From: Hormiphora californensis
Taxonomy: Eukaryota > Ctenophora > Tentaculata > Cydippida > Pleurobrachiidae
DNA length: 64,000 nt
Assembly: GCA_020137815.1 (NCBI GenBank)
Contig: CM035361.1
Location: forward strand, 414,363-478,362
Reading direction: 5' to 3'
Under the pieces are notes generated by a model, which searched no databases, was not told the DNA's origin, and worked only from the letters and a program-made list of their open reading frames with translations. Shown one piece after another: positions 14,501 through 27,699 of this stretch. The translations under genes were made by a program, and so were the position numbers. Every line of letters begins with the position of its first letter. Position 1 is the first letter of the stretch.

Positions 14501-15410
14501 AGGTAGGTCAGAGAATACTTGGTAAAGTAACATTTTATATCAACATTGTCGATATGTGAATTCCATTACTAGTAGTAATGAGTAGTAGCAATAGCAGGTA
14601 CTAATGCATCAGTTATTAAGTTGCCCGGTGCTACTTGCACAATACAATTTCTGACCAATACTCTTACATTTATATTTCAACTTATCCGAAATGTTACACT
14701 ATTTATAAAACGCCCACTAAACTAACCCCACTACACCACCACGCTCCACTATCATGGTGGAGTGTAATACCCCTGATATTAGCCCCAACACCACCCCCTC
14801 CCCCACCACCCCCCACTACCCCCCCCCCCCCCACTAAAACCACCCACCCCCATCCCCCTCATCAGACGGAGAGTGTGTTATCCAAGACATCGCTGAGGGT
14901 GCCTCAGTCTCCCTAAACCTGCTGAACCCAGATAACTGTTTCATTGTCGACCTTGTTAAGCACGTCTTTGTGTGGGTCGGGGGACGGAGCAGTGAGTCGG
15001 AGAAACGGAACGGAATGGCATACGCTCACAACTATCTTAAAGGTATATATGAATAGCTCTGATCTGATTAGACGATTCTGAGAATCATTGAATAAGACTG
15101 ATTCTTAGCGAAGCGAGAATTTTTATAATTAGGACTAAAGGATAGGACTCGTCTGAAAATCGAACTATAATTATGACTGTATAGGACTGTATAGGACTGT
15201 ATAGGACTAAAGGATAGGACTTGTCTGAAAATCAAACATTAGTCATTGGCTTCTGCCACTAAAAAGAGAAGATGATTCTAACTATATCTAACCTTTGTTT
15301 CATATCTCCTCACTTGATATCTCCATACAGGAATTGGGTACCCTGATGTGCCAGTTAGCGTCCTCAAACAGGGAATAGATCATCTCCTTATCGACGCACT
15401 GCAACAGTAA
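8570..15410 (+). CDS. Severin/CapG-like actin-severing protein (3 gelsolin repeats), 5' exon missing
   Basis: Eight exons fit with consistent phases: 8570-8673, 8790-8881, 9020-9123, 9446-9607, 13862-14034, 14352-14502, 14866-15042, 15331-15410 (TAA). They encode about 346 residues, the size of CapG/severin, which have three gelsolin-homology repeats. Repeat 1 carries the family signatures [39 protein letters not shown] and SGFRHVE. Repeat 2 has [15 protein letters not shown]. Repeat 3 has [11 protein letters not shown] and VFVWVGGR. The family binds actin and severs or caps filaments in a calcium-dependent way. The first exon starts in phase 1, so at least one upstream exon with the start codon was not found. 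The 4.25 kb intron after exon 4 contains a foldback MITE and a minus-strand nested gene. No gelsolin repeats 4-6 or villin headpiece follow. Confidence 0.9.
9230..9440. repeat. Short degenerate tandem repeat in intron
   Basis: Variants of CTTCAACTGYAYAACTTCTC recur about four times, alternating with CCACACCCCA-type sequence. They lie in the severin intron between exons 3 and 4 and supply its pyrimidine-rich 3' end. Confidence 0.6.
9892..10029 (+). other. Unassigned exon-like ORF inside severin intron
   Basis: A plus-strand frame of about 46 codons from a possible acceptor at about 9890 to a possible donor (AAGG/GTGATT) has protein-like composition, with a segment [19 protein letters not shown] that would form an amphipathic helix. 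It is not part of severin: exon 4 (phase 1) joins the exon at 13862 directly and preserves the gelsolin fold. It may be an exon of another gene, a pseudoexon or chance. I do not recognise it. Confidence 0.3.
10668..11007. mobile_element. Foldback (long-inverted-repeat) MITE, about 340 bp
   Basis: The left half, starting CTACCCCCATCAAAAGTTCG, is almost perfectly complementary to the right half, ending in the reverse complement at 11007. The arms are about 165 bp each and meet at a short centre near 10830-10850 (GCTGCTGAAAAATGC). Mismatches are few, so the whole element would form one long hairpin. It sits in the severin intron. No coding capacity is seen, and no clear target-site duplication could be read at the ends. 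Confidence 0.85.
11519..11772 (-). pseudogene. Sushi/CCP-like module, out of frame with the upstream PAN gene
   Basis: Directly downstream of the stop of the PAN gene the minus strand still encodes what looks like a CCP/sushi module. One frame has [14 protein letters not shown] and another has [23 protein letters not shown]. Together these give the four-cysteine, Gly and Trp pattern of CCP domains. Reading through needs at least one stop bypass and one frame change (around 11713-11775). Either unrecognised splicing links them, the module is decaying, or the assembly has indels here. Confidence 0.5.
11773..12429 (-). CDS. Secreted PAN/apple-like domain protein nested in severin intron
   Basis: The minus-strand frame starts at the ATG at 12429 with a good signal peptide ([18 protein letters not shown]). 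I prefer this start because a strong 3'-splice-site-like sequence (TACATTTCCAG) lies 7 nt upstream; the frame itself is open to an ATG at 12480. Residues about 30-70 carry C-x3-C-x4-C spacing followed by CFCYNR, as in PAN/apple modules, which mediate protein or carbohydrate binding outside the cell. The remaining 150 residues have a Cys pair (RCFHP ... SVCQ) and (GACLFF ... TRDCADK) but no domain I recognise. The frame ends in TGA, although CCP-like coding sequence follows in other frames. The gene lies entirely within, and antisense to, the largest severin intron. Confidence 0.65.
   Translation of the reverse strand: MILSLVLPLLLLPSEIKSTFIDGVIPDIPYFNYYSPISKERCVLNCHVDYYCKAIYFFPHNDTCFCYNRVSVTYYEVASRDPEIAVGLINFEGPWEDPTVSTALPEITGLFASAPFELSVVGVPVPGMEVLIMDRAGRCFHPTDLNSVCQSTSIFTLQPTGNKHEITLHQKKGACLFFDEKGSGVTRDCADKRAIFPVDGILVNRSSFDLTPYQMYHV
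12430..13861. other. Severin intron, no further exon seen
   Basis: AT-rich intron sequence. The words CTAGCTCGACCCCCTTTTTGC (12688-12708) and AAGCTCAGGTCACGCC look repetitive; a related sequence in reverse orientation (GGGGTCGAGCTAGGCAAG) occurs at 52583. A G run is present at 13686-13692. Confidence 0.5.
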
Positions 15411-15604
15411 CACTCTGTTATTATATTCAGCTGCGGACGTGTGTATATTGTTAGTGGTACAAAATTAGAGTCGTACTATCATGACGTATGGATATGAAAG
15501 ATAGTCATAGAGAGTAGGGACAGATATAGTGAACTGAAAGCTAAAGTAAACTACTTTTAGATTTTCGACTTGTTGTATAGTTATACATTGCCAGATGAGT
15601 ACTA

Positions 15605-15776
15605 CAGTCGGACCCCGATTTAGGGACACCCTCGGGGGAAAGGCTCTTGTCCACTAAATCGGGGTGTCCACTAAATCGGGGTCAAATAAGGTTAATTTCC
15701 TTTAACGGGGGAAAAAAATCCTGTTCCTAAATCGGGGTGCCACTAAATCGGGGGGCCCTAAATCGGGGTCCGACTG
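15605..15776. mobile_element. pogo/Tigger-like MITE, copy A (172 bp)
   Basis: The element starts CAGTCGGACCCCGATTTA and ends with the reverse complement (TAAATCGGGGTCCGACTG). It is flanked on both sides by TA (15603-15604 and 15777-15778), the target preference of Tc1/mariner/pogo elements. Internally, CTAAATCGGGGT-type subrepeats recur. It has no coding capacity. The copy at 22089-22260 is exactly the same length. Confidence 0.88.
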
Positions 15777-18741
15777 TATTACGACAGTATATATTTCTGT
15801 GCCAATTTTATTCTTTTTATGCTCCAATTGAATTTATTTTGCTGCAATAATTATATGGTAAAATTGAGTTTTTACTTGGTCCTTCCTAGAAATGGGGGGG
15901 GTCGGCCGATATTGGCCTTGAATATAAATAGTGGTACACACACTTACAATGTCAATAATAAATTAAACAAACGGGGTCAATAAATTATATAAATAAAAGA
16001 TTTAGTCTATTTGGTAGATACTGTCATCCCGACCGCTGCTGCCTTCTGCCCTCAGTCGTCCGCGGTGCCCCCTGATGGAAATGGTGACGGAGCGGAAATC
16101 GCAATGGAAGCGAGTAGAAACAGAAAACAGTAGAGAGACTAATAATAAAGAGAAGAATAGAGTGAGAGAGAGAAGAGAGAGAGGAGAAGATAGAGGAGAG
16201 ATAGGAGAGTCGAGCAGGACAAGACATCGTCGGGCCTTTCTAGCCCATTATTTGCCATTCATCGTTCTCTCGCATCTCCTACCGTCTTCCGGCTCGCTTC
16301 ATCTCACTCCGTCGCTCTCTCTACAGCGTCAGCGCGTCGCGGCTCTCTTCTCTCTCCTACAGTCTCGAGGATGAGCGCGTCGATCACAACTTGTCGTCCT
16401 ACCAATCCATACCACCTTCCACTTGTTTTTGCAACTCTATCCTTCCACATACTGAAGCCCTACGTCCCACTCCATTTTTTCAGACGGTCTTTTTCAAGAG
16501 ATACTGATATACATCAATCATATTCACGTACATTTTCGCGTTCTATCGGCATGAAAAAGAGACCGTGAGGGGACTAGAATCGCACATAGATAGATAGAGA
16601 GAGGAGAGCGCGAGGAGGAATGTCGATTTTGAGATCTGCATGCGGGATGAGATACTATAGAAAGAGAGAGAAGGAAAGAGAGACATCAGAATCCAGTTCT
16701 CAGAATCAGGAACGGGCGAGAAGAACCGGAAGATCTTCCAAGAATTGGGGGTAACGTGTCTTATTGAGTCACACGCTGTGCTACCTGGATATGGCCCTAG
16801 AAGAACTAGAGGAATACAGCTATCCCGTATTATAGCTCTGCAAGGGACGCCTCTGGTTCTGTTTATGTTTTTCGTATGGTTTAGTATAGCGTTGTGTATT
16901 CCGTGGTTGTTGTTGCAGAATTCATTTACTACGTTGTGGACAGAGGATTCTCTGTTACAGGGTCATTATTCTCAAATCGCATAGTTGTGTATGAATGTGG
17001 TGTGACGTGTCCAATAAGAGAAATACATAATTGAATCTAATAAAGCTAAAGAAGGGTATAACCTGCCCTATATATCGGTATCCTATATCAATTGCCTTGT
17101 TCTCATCGTGATATCTCCGAGATAATATATGTCTCCAGATCTCGTGTATCACCCCGTCCTTTTGGGGATGTCAATTTTACCAAGCACTCACTCCATTTAC
17201 AAGAGATTCAAAATAAAATGTGTATTAGCGTGCAAGCTCATATATAGCACTCTCGAGTAGTGGTGAATCACAGTAAAAGGGGATGTACTCGCAGTAAATG
17301 GTATTCATACCACTATTATAAATTCGTGTTCAATCGGATCACACGGCAATCCTCAATATATAGATTAGATCAGATCTTGTTGCTCCTAAATACATGTCTG
17401 CAGCTGGTACCGAGGGCGTATAAGTTAATTTTGAAGTGAAAATTCCTTGAAAATCCGCGAAACTAATTTTCTGAAAACCGTTGGTATTCAATAACAAAAA
17501 CGTAGGCTGTTTTTCATCTAGAAATGTTTCGGCAATAAAAAATTGCAATCTGCGAAATATCGTATGCTGGAATCCAACCTTCTTTTAGATTCGCTTCTTT
17601 AGATAATGTGGTTCCTTTGGGTCGTATGACCTTCTATGTTCGATCTTTCAATATTATATACTGGTATCATGCCACCTCCCTTCCAAGAAAGCCGCCATCT
17701 GTCGATACCTAGAATGTTTTCTGAACAAACAAGCTATATGCCGCCACGCGTCATCATTATCGTATGCTGCATGAGCATCTAGTGTGTCGACTACTCTGTG
17801 TTTGTTTTTTGGGGTTAGTATTTGGGTCAGTACCACCAACACCGCCACGACAGATCCAGCTCAATTCTTGTATTCAATTTCAATCGAGCCTGATTTAGAT
17901 TCACAATCTGCAGCTTTTCTGATTTTATAAGAGAGGTTGCCATGGGGTTGCCATGAGGTTGCCATGGGCGTGAACCCCTGTCGGGGATCCAACCCACGGG
18001 GGCAAATCACTTCGTGTCAGGCGACGCCGGCCGCCGGCCCATTCTGAACACGGGGACATATTTGAATTTGAGACTTATATAGAAAATTTGGAAAGAGTTG
18101 TTTCGCTATGGATTCTAGAATGATATTGTGATACTGAAATTTGGCTCCTAGCCATATCCCCGGTAGTCTAGTGGCATGTCGTCAGTATATCACAGTATCA
18201 GCAGGATACACCTGATATAGGATTACTGAAATGTTTTCATAGCAATACAAGCAGCAGCAATTCCGGTAGTATAACGAGCCCCGCGGGTATCTAATGAGGT
18301 GTAAACTAGGATGTTAGTTTAGTACCCGTCAACTGGTTAAAAAGGTCTTTTGATCTTGATGTTTTATAAGCTTGTTGGCTTGTAATCTTATGAAACGTTT
18401 CATGCTCGCCAGTCGCCTTGTATTTAGTTATCCATCAGGCCATTATTGGGTGACAACTTGTCACCCAATTATGGCCTGATGTCACTGACAAATCCCACGT
18501 TTACTGAAACAATTGTTGTGCATGCCTTAATATTGGTATTTCTGATCTTTGATCCGGATTTGAAAGATATTGTATTCAACGTTTCTAGTTAGATTTAGAA
18601 GTTTGTATCCTGGTAGAGTGCTCGATCCGGGGATGCGGAGAGCTGAACTCAATATTCAACGTTTCAATTGTTTGACACTGCTTCCCCTACTTCGTATGAG
18701 CATGAAAAACTCACGTGTTCCTCCCCCTTTCCCATAGTAAG
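15777..18741. other. No confident gene
   Basis: About 3 kb read on both strands without a recognisable exon. 16020-16370 is GC- and CT-rich with several modest ORFs on both strands and could be a promoter-like CpG-richer patch. 17935-17970 has three copies of GTTGCCATG(G/A)G. A near-perfect palindrome lies at 18434-18480 (listed separately). Confidence 0.45.
18434..18480. other. Near-perfect palindrome, 22-bp arms, 3-nt loop
   Basis: 18434-18455 (ATCAGGCCATTATTGGGTGA...) pairs with 18459-18480 with one mismatch, around the loop ACT. It is isolated, with no visible target duplication. It could be a minimal foldback transposon remnant or a structured element. Confidence 0.8.
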
Positions 18742-19208
18742 ATGGGTGTGTTACAAAGCTCCAAACCCCTGGTACCGGTTACAGTATTCTGGTGTTGTCT
18801 GGGAGCCATCTGTAACTCTACCATGGCATTCTCTCTGGGGATCCTACAGAATTATCTGTTCACTGCATTCGAGTGGAGGAAACTAACTGTCAGTCAAACA
18901 TCAATGGCTGTAAGTATAGTGAAAGAAATTATTTGGTACGATTTGTAGAACTATGTTTGTGTCTGAGGGAAGTGACTGAGTCAGCATAATTGCATCGTTA
19001 GTACACTTCAAAACTCATTTTACAATTGACATTTGACAACCCATCTCTATATTCCCTCGCTTGACAGAAACAAACGATACTACCATTGACAGGACCCTGA
19101 ATTTGACTTCAAGGTAGGAAAATGACAGTAGCTGTCTCACATATATACAATTCATATTATTTCATAACTCCTTTCTCTCCCCTACTTTAGCTGACGTCTG
19201 GTTTTTAA
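18742..19208 (+). CDS. Candidate small membrane protein (3 exons, 68 aa)
   Basis: The ATG at 18742 follows a strong acceptor-like sequence (CCCCCTTTCCCATAG) by 4 nt. Exon 18742-18909 (56 codons) encodes one strongly hydrophobic segment, PLVPVTVFWCCLGAI, and a moderately hydrophobic second (MAFSLGILQNYLF), and ends at GTAAGT. A 21-nt exon 19093-19113 (DPEFDFK) and a final exon 19191-19208 ending in TAA keep phase 0 throughout. The product would be a 68-residue one- or two-pass membrane protein. I do not recognise the family. The microexon and short last exon are inferred from splice signals only, so the model beyond exon 1 is tentative. Confidence 0.38.
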
Positions 19209-21981
<2,773 letters not shown>

Positions 21982-22054
21982 ATGTCAGGCCAATGCTCTG
22001 ACCACAGTTCTCACTCGAAATGAGAATAAGGGTTAGGCTGAAATGCTCTGACAG
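21982..22054. mobile_element. hAT-like micro-MITE, 73 bp copy
   Basis: Terminal inverted repeats (A)TGTCAGGCC... / ...GCTCTGACAG enclose 73 bp. The flanks TGGTCACA (21974-21981) and AGGTCACA (22055-22062) match at 7 of 8 positions, consistent with an 8-bp hAT-type target duplication. The interior (CCAATGCTCTGACCACAGTT) is shared with the copy at 57207-57277. Confidence 0.75.
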
Positions 22055-22088
22055 AGGTCACATGACACACATACACACACACTCATTA

Positions 22089-22260
22089 CAGTCGGACCCC
22101 GATTTACCGGGCCCCGATTTACCGGAACCCCGATTTACCGGGAGGATAAACTTCCCCCGGTATAGGAAATTAACAGTATTTCACCCCGATATACCGGGCA
22201 CCCCGATTTACTGGGTAAAATCCTTTCCCCCGAGCATCCCGGTAAATCGGGGTCCGACTG
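22089..22260. mobile_element. pogo/Tigger-like MITE, copy B (172 bp)
   Basis: Same TIRs as copy A (CAGTCGGACCCCGATTTA and reverse complement), flanked by TA on both sides (22087-22088 and 22261-22262), and 172 bp long. Internal subrepeats of CCCCGATTTACCGGG occur in both orientations. Non-coding. Confidence 0.88.
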
Positions 22261-22375
22261 TACTTCCACTATGCTCCATTCAACTCAGCCTATGGACCTC
22301 AAATTTCCAAAAGTTTATCATTGAATCTCTCTACGATTCTCTCATCACCCATCACCCATCTACCTATCTCTTCAT

Positions 22376-22488
22376 ACACCCCCCCCCCCAGATCTCTCTA
22401 CCAATCTCTCTTCATATATACTCCCCCCCCCCCCCAGATCTCTAGATACCAATCTCTCTTCATATACCACCCCCCCCCCCCCCCCCAG
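22376..22488. repeat. C-rich minisatellite ahead of the Gas2-like gene
   Basis: About three copies of a unit CCCCCCCCCAGATCTCTCTA plus ACCAATCTCTCTTCATAT, with C runs of 10-17. The last copy provides the polypyrimidine tract and AG directly before the first recognised exon of the Gas2-like gene, so each copy looks like a potential 3' splice site. Confidence 0.8.
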
Positions 22489-22508
22489 ATCCTGATGTGG
22501 GTGACCCC

Positions 22509-24323
22509 ATGGATCGACTGCGGAGTGATCCCCTCCTCAGACCTCTCCTTGACGATCTGTGTCAGTGGCTAAGGAGACTTTTAGGCATCGACATCTCAGC
22601 CAATAACTTCACCAGTAAGTATTGTGATTATTCGGCCAAGCGGCGCTTATACCAGCGCTTAAATTTCAATTTGCGAACCGAAGTGATCGAAAAGTAAAAT
22701 GATTATCCTCTCTTACCTTTATATATTTCCACAGTTCCCCTGGCGTCGGGTGCAGATCTGTGTCGTCTGGCGGAGGCTATTGCATCTGCCGCATCCAGCA
22801 GGGGTCTCAAGTGCCCCGGGTTAAAGTACAAGCCCAATGCAATCCCCGGATCCTTTCAGGCACGCTGCAACATAGGTTCGTGTTAAACATTGATTTACCT
22901 ACTCAGTGGCCCATGAGATCCAAAATAGAACTAAAGGGAGTATTAAACCCCTCATATCCCTTCCAAATTCACAAATTTAAAGATCTCCTAAATCAATATG
23001 GTTGTTTCAGATCGCAAGATCGAAACATTTGTTTGTAAACCAACGTGTTTCTATTTGTTGATCCCCTAAATCGAAAAACGCATTTTCCCATCCCTTTCTC
23101 AATTACACTACATACTTCAATCAACTAATTATTTAGAGGCGTTTGTGAAATGGGCCAAATCACTGGGAGTCAAAGAGACCTGCCTGTTCGAGACTGTTGA
23201 TATTGTGGAAAGGAAATATCTGAGGAATGTGCTTATCTGCCTACTTGAAGTATCAAAGTAAGCAACCATCCCTCTCCTTCCATAATATGAATCTTCGGTA
23301 TGAAAAACTCTCATAGGCCATTTTCGGGGAAAGGGAATGTACAATTTCAAAACACACCTTCTCCAGGAAAGCGGATGTACTGTACGGTGTTGAACCCCCT
23401 GAGCTTGTCAAGCTAGAGAAGGATACCAGTTTGAGTTGGCAAGACCTCATTAAACTGAGTATGAGGAGGACTTCAACTGACACTGCAATGAGCGTGGCTG
23501 CCATTAGACGGGTAAATATAACACATTGTTGACTGCAGTCTCCCTGTTATGGAGACCGGTGGGAGAGATCTGCAGGCAGCAGTTGATACGCTCCATAGTA
23601 ATTATAGTGGGTACCCCATCTCGCGACTACCCCCACCCCCGTAGAAAGACGAAACCTACTATGATATACTGTATGATACCACAATCCCACAATCAAAGAT
23701 AGTGGGATACCCTTTACTAGTGATAAAATGATACCACAATCTCCCAATCAGGCGGTTGGTATGATGCAGAAAGAGAGTGGAGATGCAGATCTGAAGGCTC
23801 TGGTGACCATGTGGAAGAGGGGAACCAAATTGAAGTTGAAGTATGAACCAGCAAACTCAACTGATATTGTTCAACTGAAACAAGAAATAATTAGATTTCA
23901 GTTCCACCTTAAAGCTTGATGACCCTGGCCAAACAAAATAACACTGATTTCAGATCAAAAGGAGTTGCCGTTTCCGATGACCCTGATAGGATTCTAGAAG
24001 ATTCAGCCAGCACCGACTCTACCACCGGCCCAGAATCTGAATTCTCTGAGGGTCCTGCGTCTGAGGCAGGGGACTCAGCACCACCGGGGGTACCTGAGGT
24101 GTCTATATCTGGGCCATCTGAGGGTCTCTTCACCTCCCCGACCCAACCTGCTACCATTGCATCTGTGCTGGAGACTCTGGGTGGTTCAGGGGGAGGGGTG
24201 GAAGTGGTTGTACCTGGTGTTGATACCGAGGAGGAGGTTAGTGGAGTGGAGAGATTATTAAATTAACTAGGGAGAGAGCCGGGTGAGGTGGTTACTTTAA
24301 CTAGAGAGAGAGGGAGAGAGAGA

Positions 24324-24409
<86 letters not shown>

Positions 24410-25717
24410 AAGAATGTCGGGTATGGTTCTCTTATTGCACGTCTCTCTCTAGGTCATTGTGGCTGGGGTAACATCAGAAGAGCTAGACCAGACAGTCCTG
24501 GTGGAAGGAGTCACCTCCTCAGAAATGGAGGAAACTGTACTGGTAGATGGAGGGTTACTGGCTGATGATACCCTAGTACTGGAGGAGGGTGGAGGGATCA
24601 GTGCACACGATATAAACAGCTCCAAGAATACCACCAGTGTGATCGATATCACCTCCACCATGGTAGTTGAAGACCTGCCAGATGAGGGAGGTGCGTATGT
24701 GATATCCAATGAGCCAGTGGTGAGGATGGAGCAGATGGTAGCGGTCCATGCCGAACCAGACCCACCCCCTCCTACTGCAAGGAAAGGGTCGGAGAAATCA
24801 GGAGTAAAATCAGTTAACTTGGCTGGCAAGATTAAAGAGAAGATGGACAAAAGGTGAGTCAGTGTGCCGTACTTTAGTAAACGAACTTTACACTCTCTAT
24901 GCGAGAAATGGTCAGCATGATGCCTGACAGGCTACACTTTTTCGTTTATCTCAATTCAGAAATGACAATTAAAACTCTTCCTCCAGGAACAAGGTGAACA
25001 AAGTGGTGGACAAAGTACTTCTGGTGGATATCAGCGGGTATTGGACATGCCAGATGATGATGATTACTCAGCAGCTGGTAACCATGGTAACATGGATGGT
25101 AACCATGGTAACAAGGATGGTAACCATGGTAACAAGGATGGTAACCAAGGAAACGAGGATGCGCTATCTGATGATGGGGAAGGTGGAGGAGTTGGTTGGT
25201 GCTTTGCTCTCTGTTATCCAGCAATCCCTGCTAAACATACACCCATTGGACCATCAGAAAGTAAGAATTTTGTAAAATGAGACTTTTCAGCCATGTCTGA
25301 TCAAAGAAAGGGTCAAATGTCAATGATCGTCGTTTTCTGTAACGTTCTATTTCCCCCTCAGTGAAAGACCTCAACCGAAAACGCAATGTCTACCTTGCAC
25401 TGGGTATAATCTGTCTCCTAATCGGCATTGCCCTTGGAGTTATCTGTGGTGTCATGAACCCGGAGTCGGGTTATATCAATCTCTCCTGGTTCTACTTTTA
25501 TCTTATCTTTTCATTTGCCCTGCTCTTCCTCATCATCGGTAAGTGCATTCTTTGTGTTGCTCCTTCATCAAAACTTTTCTCACTCCATATAGTAGGGTGC
25601 TGCAATGCTCCTTTATCACAACTTTTAAATTTTCTCATTGTAGGTTGTTCATTGATTGCCGTGTATGTGGTCCAAGAATGGGAGCTTCGCTACAGGAAAA
25701 CGCCTTCGAGCGGATGA
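22509..25717 (+). CDS. Gas2-like calponin-homology protein with predicted C-terminal membrane segments
   Basis: Phase-consistent exons 22509-22614, 22735-22875, 23137-23257 and 23367-23511 encode a type-3 CH domain of the GAS2 family: LLDDLCQWLRRLLG, GADLCRLAEAI, IPGSFQARCNI, WAKSLGVKETCLFE and YGVEPPELVKLEK closely follow vertebrate GAS2. CH domains of this family bind actin. Further exons 23752-?, 23954-24236 and 24453-24853 encode an acidic Ser/Thr/Glu-rich linker with DQTVLVEG/EETVLVDG repeats. 24987-25260, 25362-25538 and 25644-25717 (TGA) encode an Asp/Gly/Asn-rich stretch and then two hydrophobic segments (about 22 and 25 residues, LALGIICLLIGIALGVICG and FYFYLIFSFALLFLIIG...). No GAR/Gas2 microtubule-binding domain was found. 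Two junctions do not phase (after 23752 and 24853/24987), so exons may be missing or two genes may be merged. The start at 22509 has a good context (CCCCATGG); an upstream exon is possible. Confidence 0.7.
24301..24409. repeat. (GA)n microsatellite in intron
   Basis: About 105 bp of GA repeat between the exons ending at 24236 and starting at 24453 of the Gas2-like gene. Confidence 0.95.
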
Positions 25718-26524
25718 TGGACCATCGTACGGAACACTTGGATAATTTTATGAAGGAGCATACTGATCTAATATTATTTATGAAGGAGCACGGTAGAGTA
25801 TCACTGTGTATACATATTTGTGGAAGATAGATGGTTTTTGGTTTAAAATGAAATGAGACGACACTTATATTTTCCAGAATTCTAAGCTTGATTTTTTCTT
25901 TTTTTTTCTTGAGGTTGCAAAATGATTTCATGTTTTAACAAATTTGAAAAATTCTATGACCATTTTCCAATGTTCAAATTTTTGTTTTCATTTGCCAAAA
26001 TCTCTTGAGACATCATCATAGATTTGCCTGCCTTGATAATTTACCAGACTGCATCATCTTTTCGAGAATTCCCAACCTCGAAGTTAAAAATAAAAGAGAG
26101 AGCCAACCGGAACCACAATCTATAATGGATACATGTTTCCCACTAAGCGCTCCGCCTATCGGTGGACATCTAAACGATGGTTACAACTCTTCTCTCATTA
26201 GTTCTTTACGTGTTGCACAGCTATTACAATTTTTATATCACTTTGTACATAATACGTTATAGCACAATCTTGAAATAGTAGATCATTTTTCAACATTATA
26301 CTTTTGTATTTAGAAATCGTTTACAGCACATTTACTATCTTAGTCTGAATTATTTTACTCCTGTTTGGCCCAATGAACTGTTGGTACCTTTCAATACACT
26401 GCAGAGATAAAGGTGGAACACACCTGCCTTCAGATCTCAACAGTATATATATAACAGCGCTATAGGACCCTCTAGAAAACCAGTGCCAATATTCATTGAG
26501 TGTTACTCAACAAGTGTCGATATA
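25718..26524. other. No gene seen
   Basis: AT-rich DNA downstream of the Gas2-like stop codon. No exon was recognised on either strand. Confidence 0.5.
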
Positions 26525-27437
26525 CTAGGCTGTCCAGTAAATAATTTCGTTGGGCTTTTCTGGGAAAATGGTTTAAGATAGAGCAAAATGGACTTCACCA
26601 CTGTTTTTAGCACTCGATTTTGTATCGGAATATAATGCCTGATATCGGAATGTGGTTGTTCTCGGTTCCCACGAGGCCTCTTTCTATACCCCACTCTCGT
26701 TGCTGCTGCATATGGAAAATCGCGATTTTCAAGTTTTAGTACTAAACCTGCTGTACTTCTTGAAATTGTACATCGAGTGATGTTTTGTTGCATCAAGCTT
26801 GTTCATTAGACAATTATCTTTCGTTTGAGATGTAATAAAAGATCCTATCTTTATTTTTCACTGAGCAATGGGCTTCCAAAAAATTTTGGTCAAAGTTAGA
26901 AACTTTCACTTCCGGGTCTTATCAGGATTGGCTTATAATCAAAAACTCTGCAGTAAAAGTTAGTTCTAAGTCAGTTCTAAGACGTAGTGAACCAAATTAT
27001 GTGATTGGTTGACTTAAAAAGTTAGTTATTGATGTTTTCAAAAATACCCGTAAAACAGGCCCAATTTTTTTGCACTTTGACGCTTTTTCATGTTACATTA
27101 ACTGTTCTAGAGGTTATAAGTCAACACATAGAGCCTAAAATCGCAAACATAGCTCATCCTTAGACAATTTGCTATCGATTAAGCACCATAGGAGCTAAAA
27201 AGACTGAACCAGTTTTCATAGGGCAGCGTTTAGAAAACTTTGGTAACCCCGTGCAGCAGCAACAAAAGTGGGGCAGAGAAAATAGCCTGCTGGGAACCGA
27301 GAACAACCACATACCGATATCAGGCATTGTATTCCGGTTCAAAATCGAGTGCTAAAAACATTGGTGAAGTCCATTTTGCTCTATCTTAAACCATTTTCCC
27401 AGAAAAGCCCAACGAAATTATTTACTGGACAGCCTAG
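26525..27437. mobile_element. mariner-like non-autonomous element with long terminal inverted repeats (913 bp)
   Basis: The left end CTAGGCTGTCCAGTAAATAA is repeated in inverse orientation at the right end, and TA flanks both (26523-26524, 27438-27439). The arms are nearly identical for about 147 bp (26525-26671 and 27291-27437) and recognisable out to about 190 bp. The TA target site and CTGTCCAG-type termini suggest Tc1/mariner. The interior has no transposase-like frame. It lies between the Gas2-like gene and the first GPCR. Confidence 0.85.
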
Positions 27438-27521
27438 TATTAGATGTTGATCTGAATTTCTCTGTATTTCTTTTAAAAACGTGGTACAACGCTCCAGGAT
27501 CCAGGTGCTGCTGCTGGGTGT

Positions 27522-27699
27522 CAAACCTCGATTTACCGTAATATAGGATGTTTGCACATGGTTTACAATCTTGACTCGTTAATCAGACTGTTTCGTCCGG
27601 CCTCTGTGGCTCCGTATGAAAAATACAAGGAATACATTGAGGTGCGTGGTTAATCGAGGTGACATAAACTGATTGATCCGTCCGGTAAATCGAGGTTTG
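27522..27699. mobile_element. Divergent pogo-like inverted-repeat element
   Basis: CAAACCTCGATTTACCG at 27522-27538 is the exact inverse of 27683-27699. The termini resemble, in degenerate form, the CCCCGATTTA ends of the two 172-bp MITEs. The interior contains further GTTAATCGAGGTG-type subrepeats. No clear TA duplication was resolved at the outer ends. Confidence 0.65.

Noticed and set aside
24994-25275. Met/Val/Thr-rich frame (LVTMVTWMVTMVTRMVT) across the Gas2-like gene
   Set aside because: It is the shadow of the AACCATGGTAAC repeat. The Asp/Gly/Asn frame joins the following membrane exon in phase and is preferred, although the upstream junction favours this frame, so the point is not fully settled.
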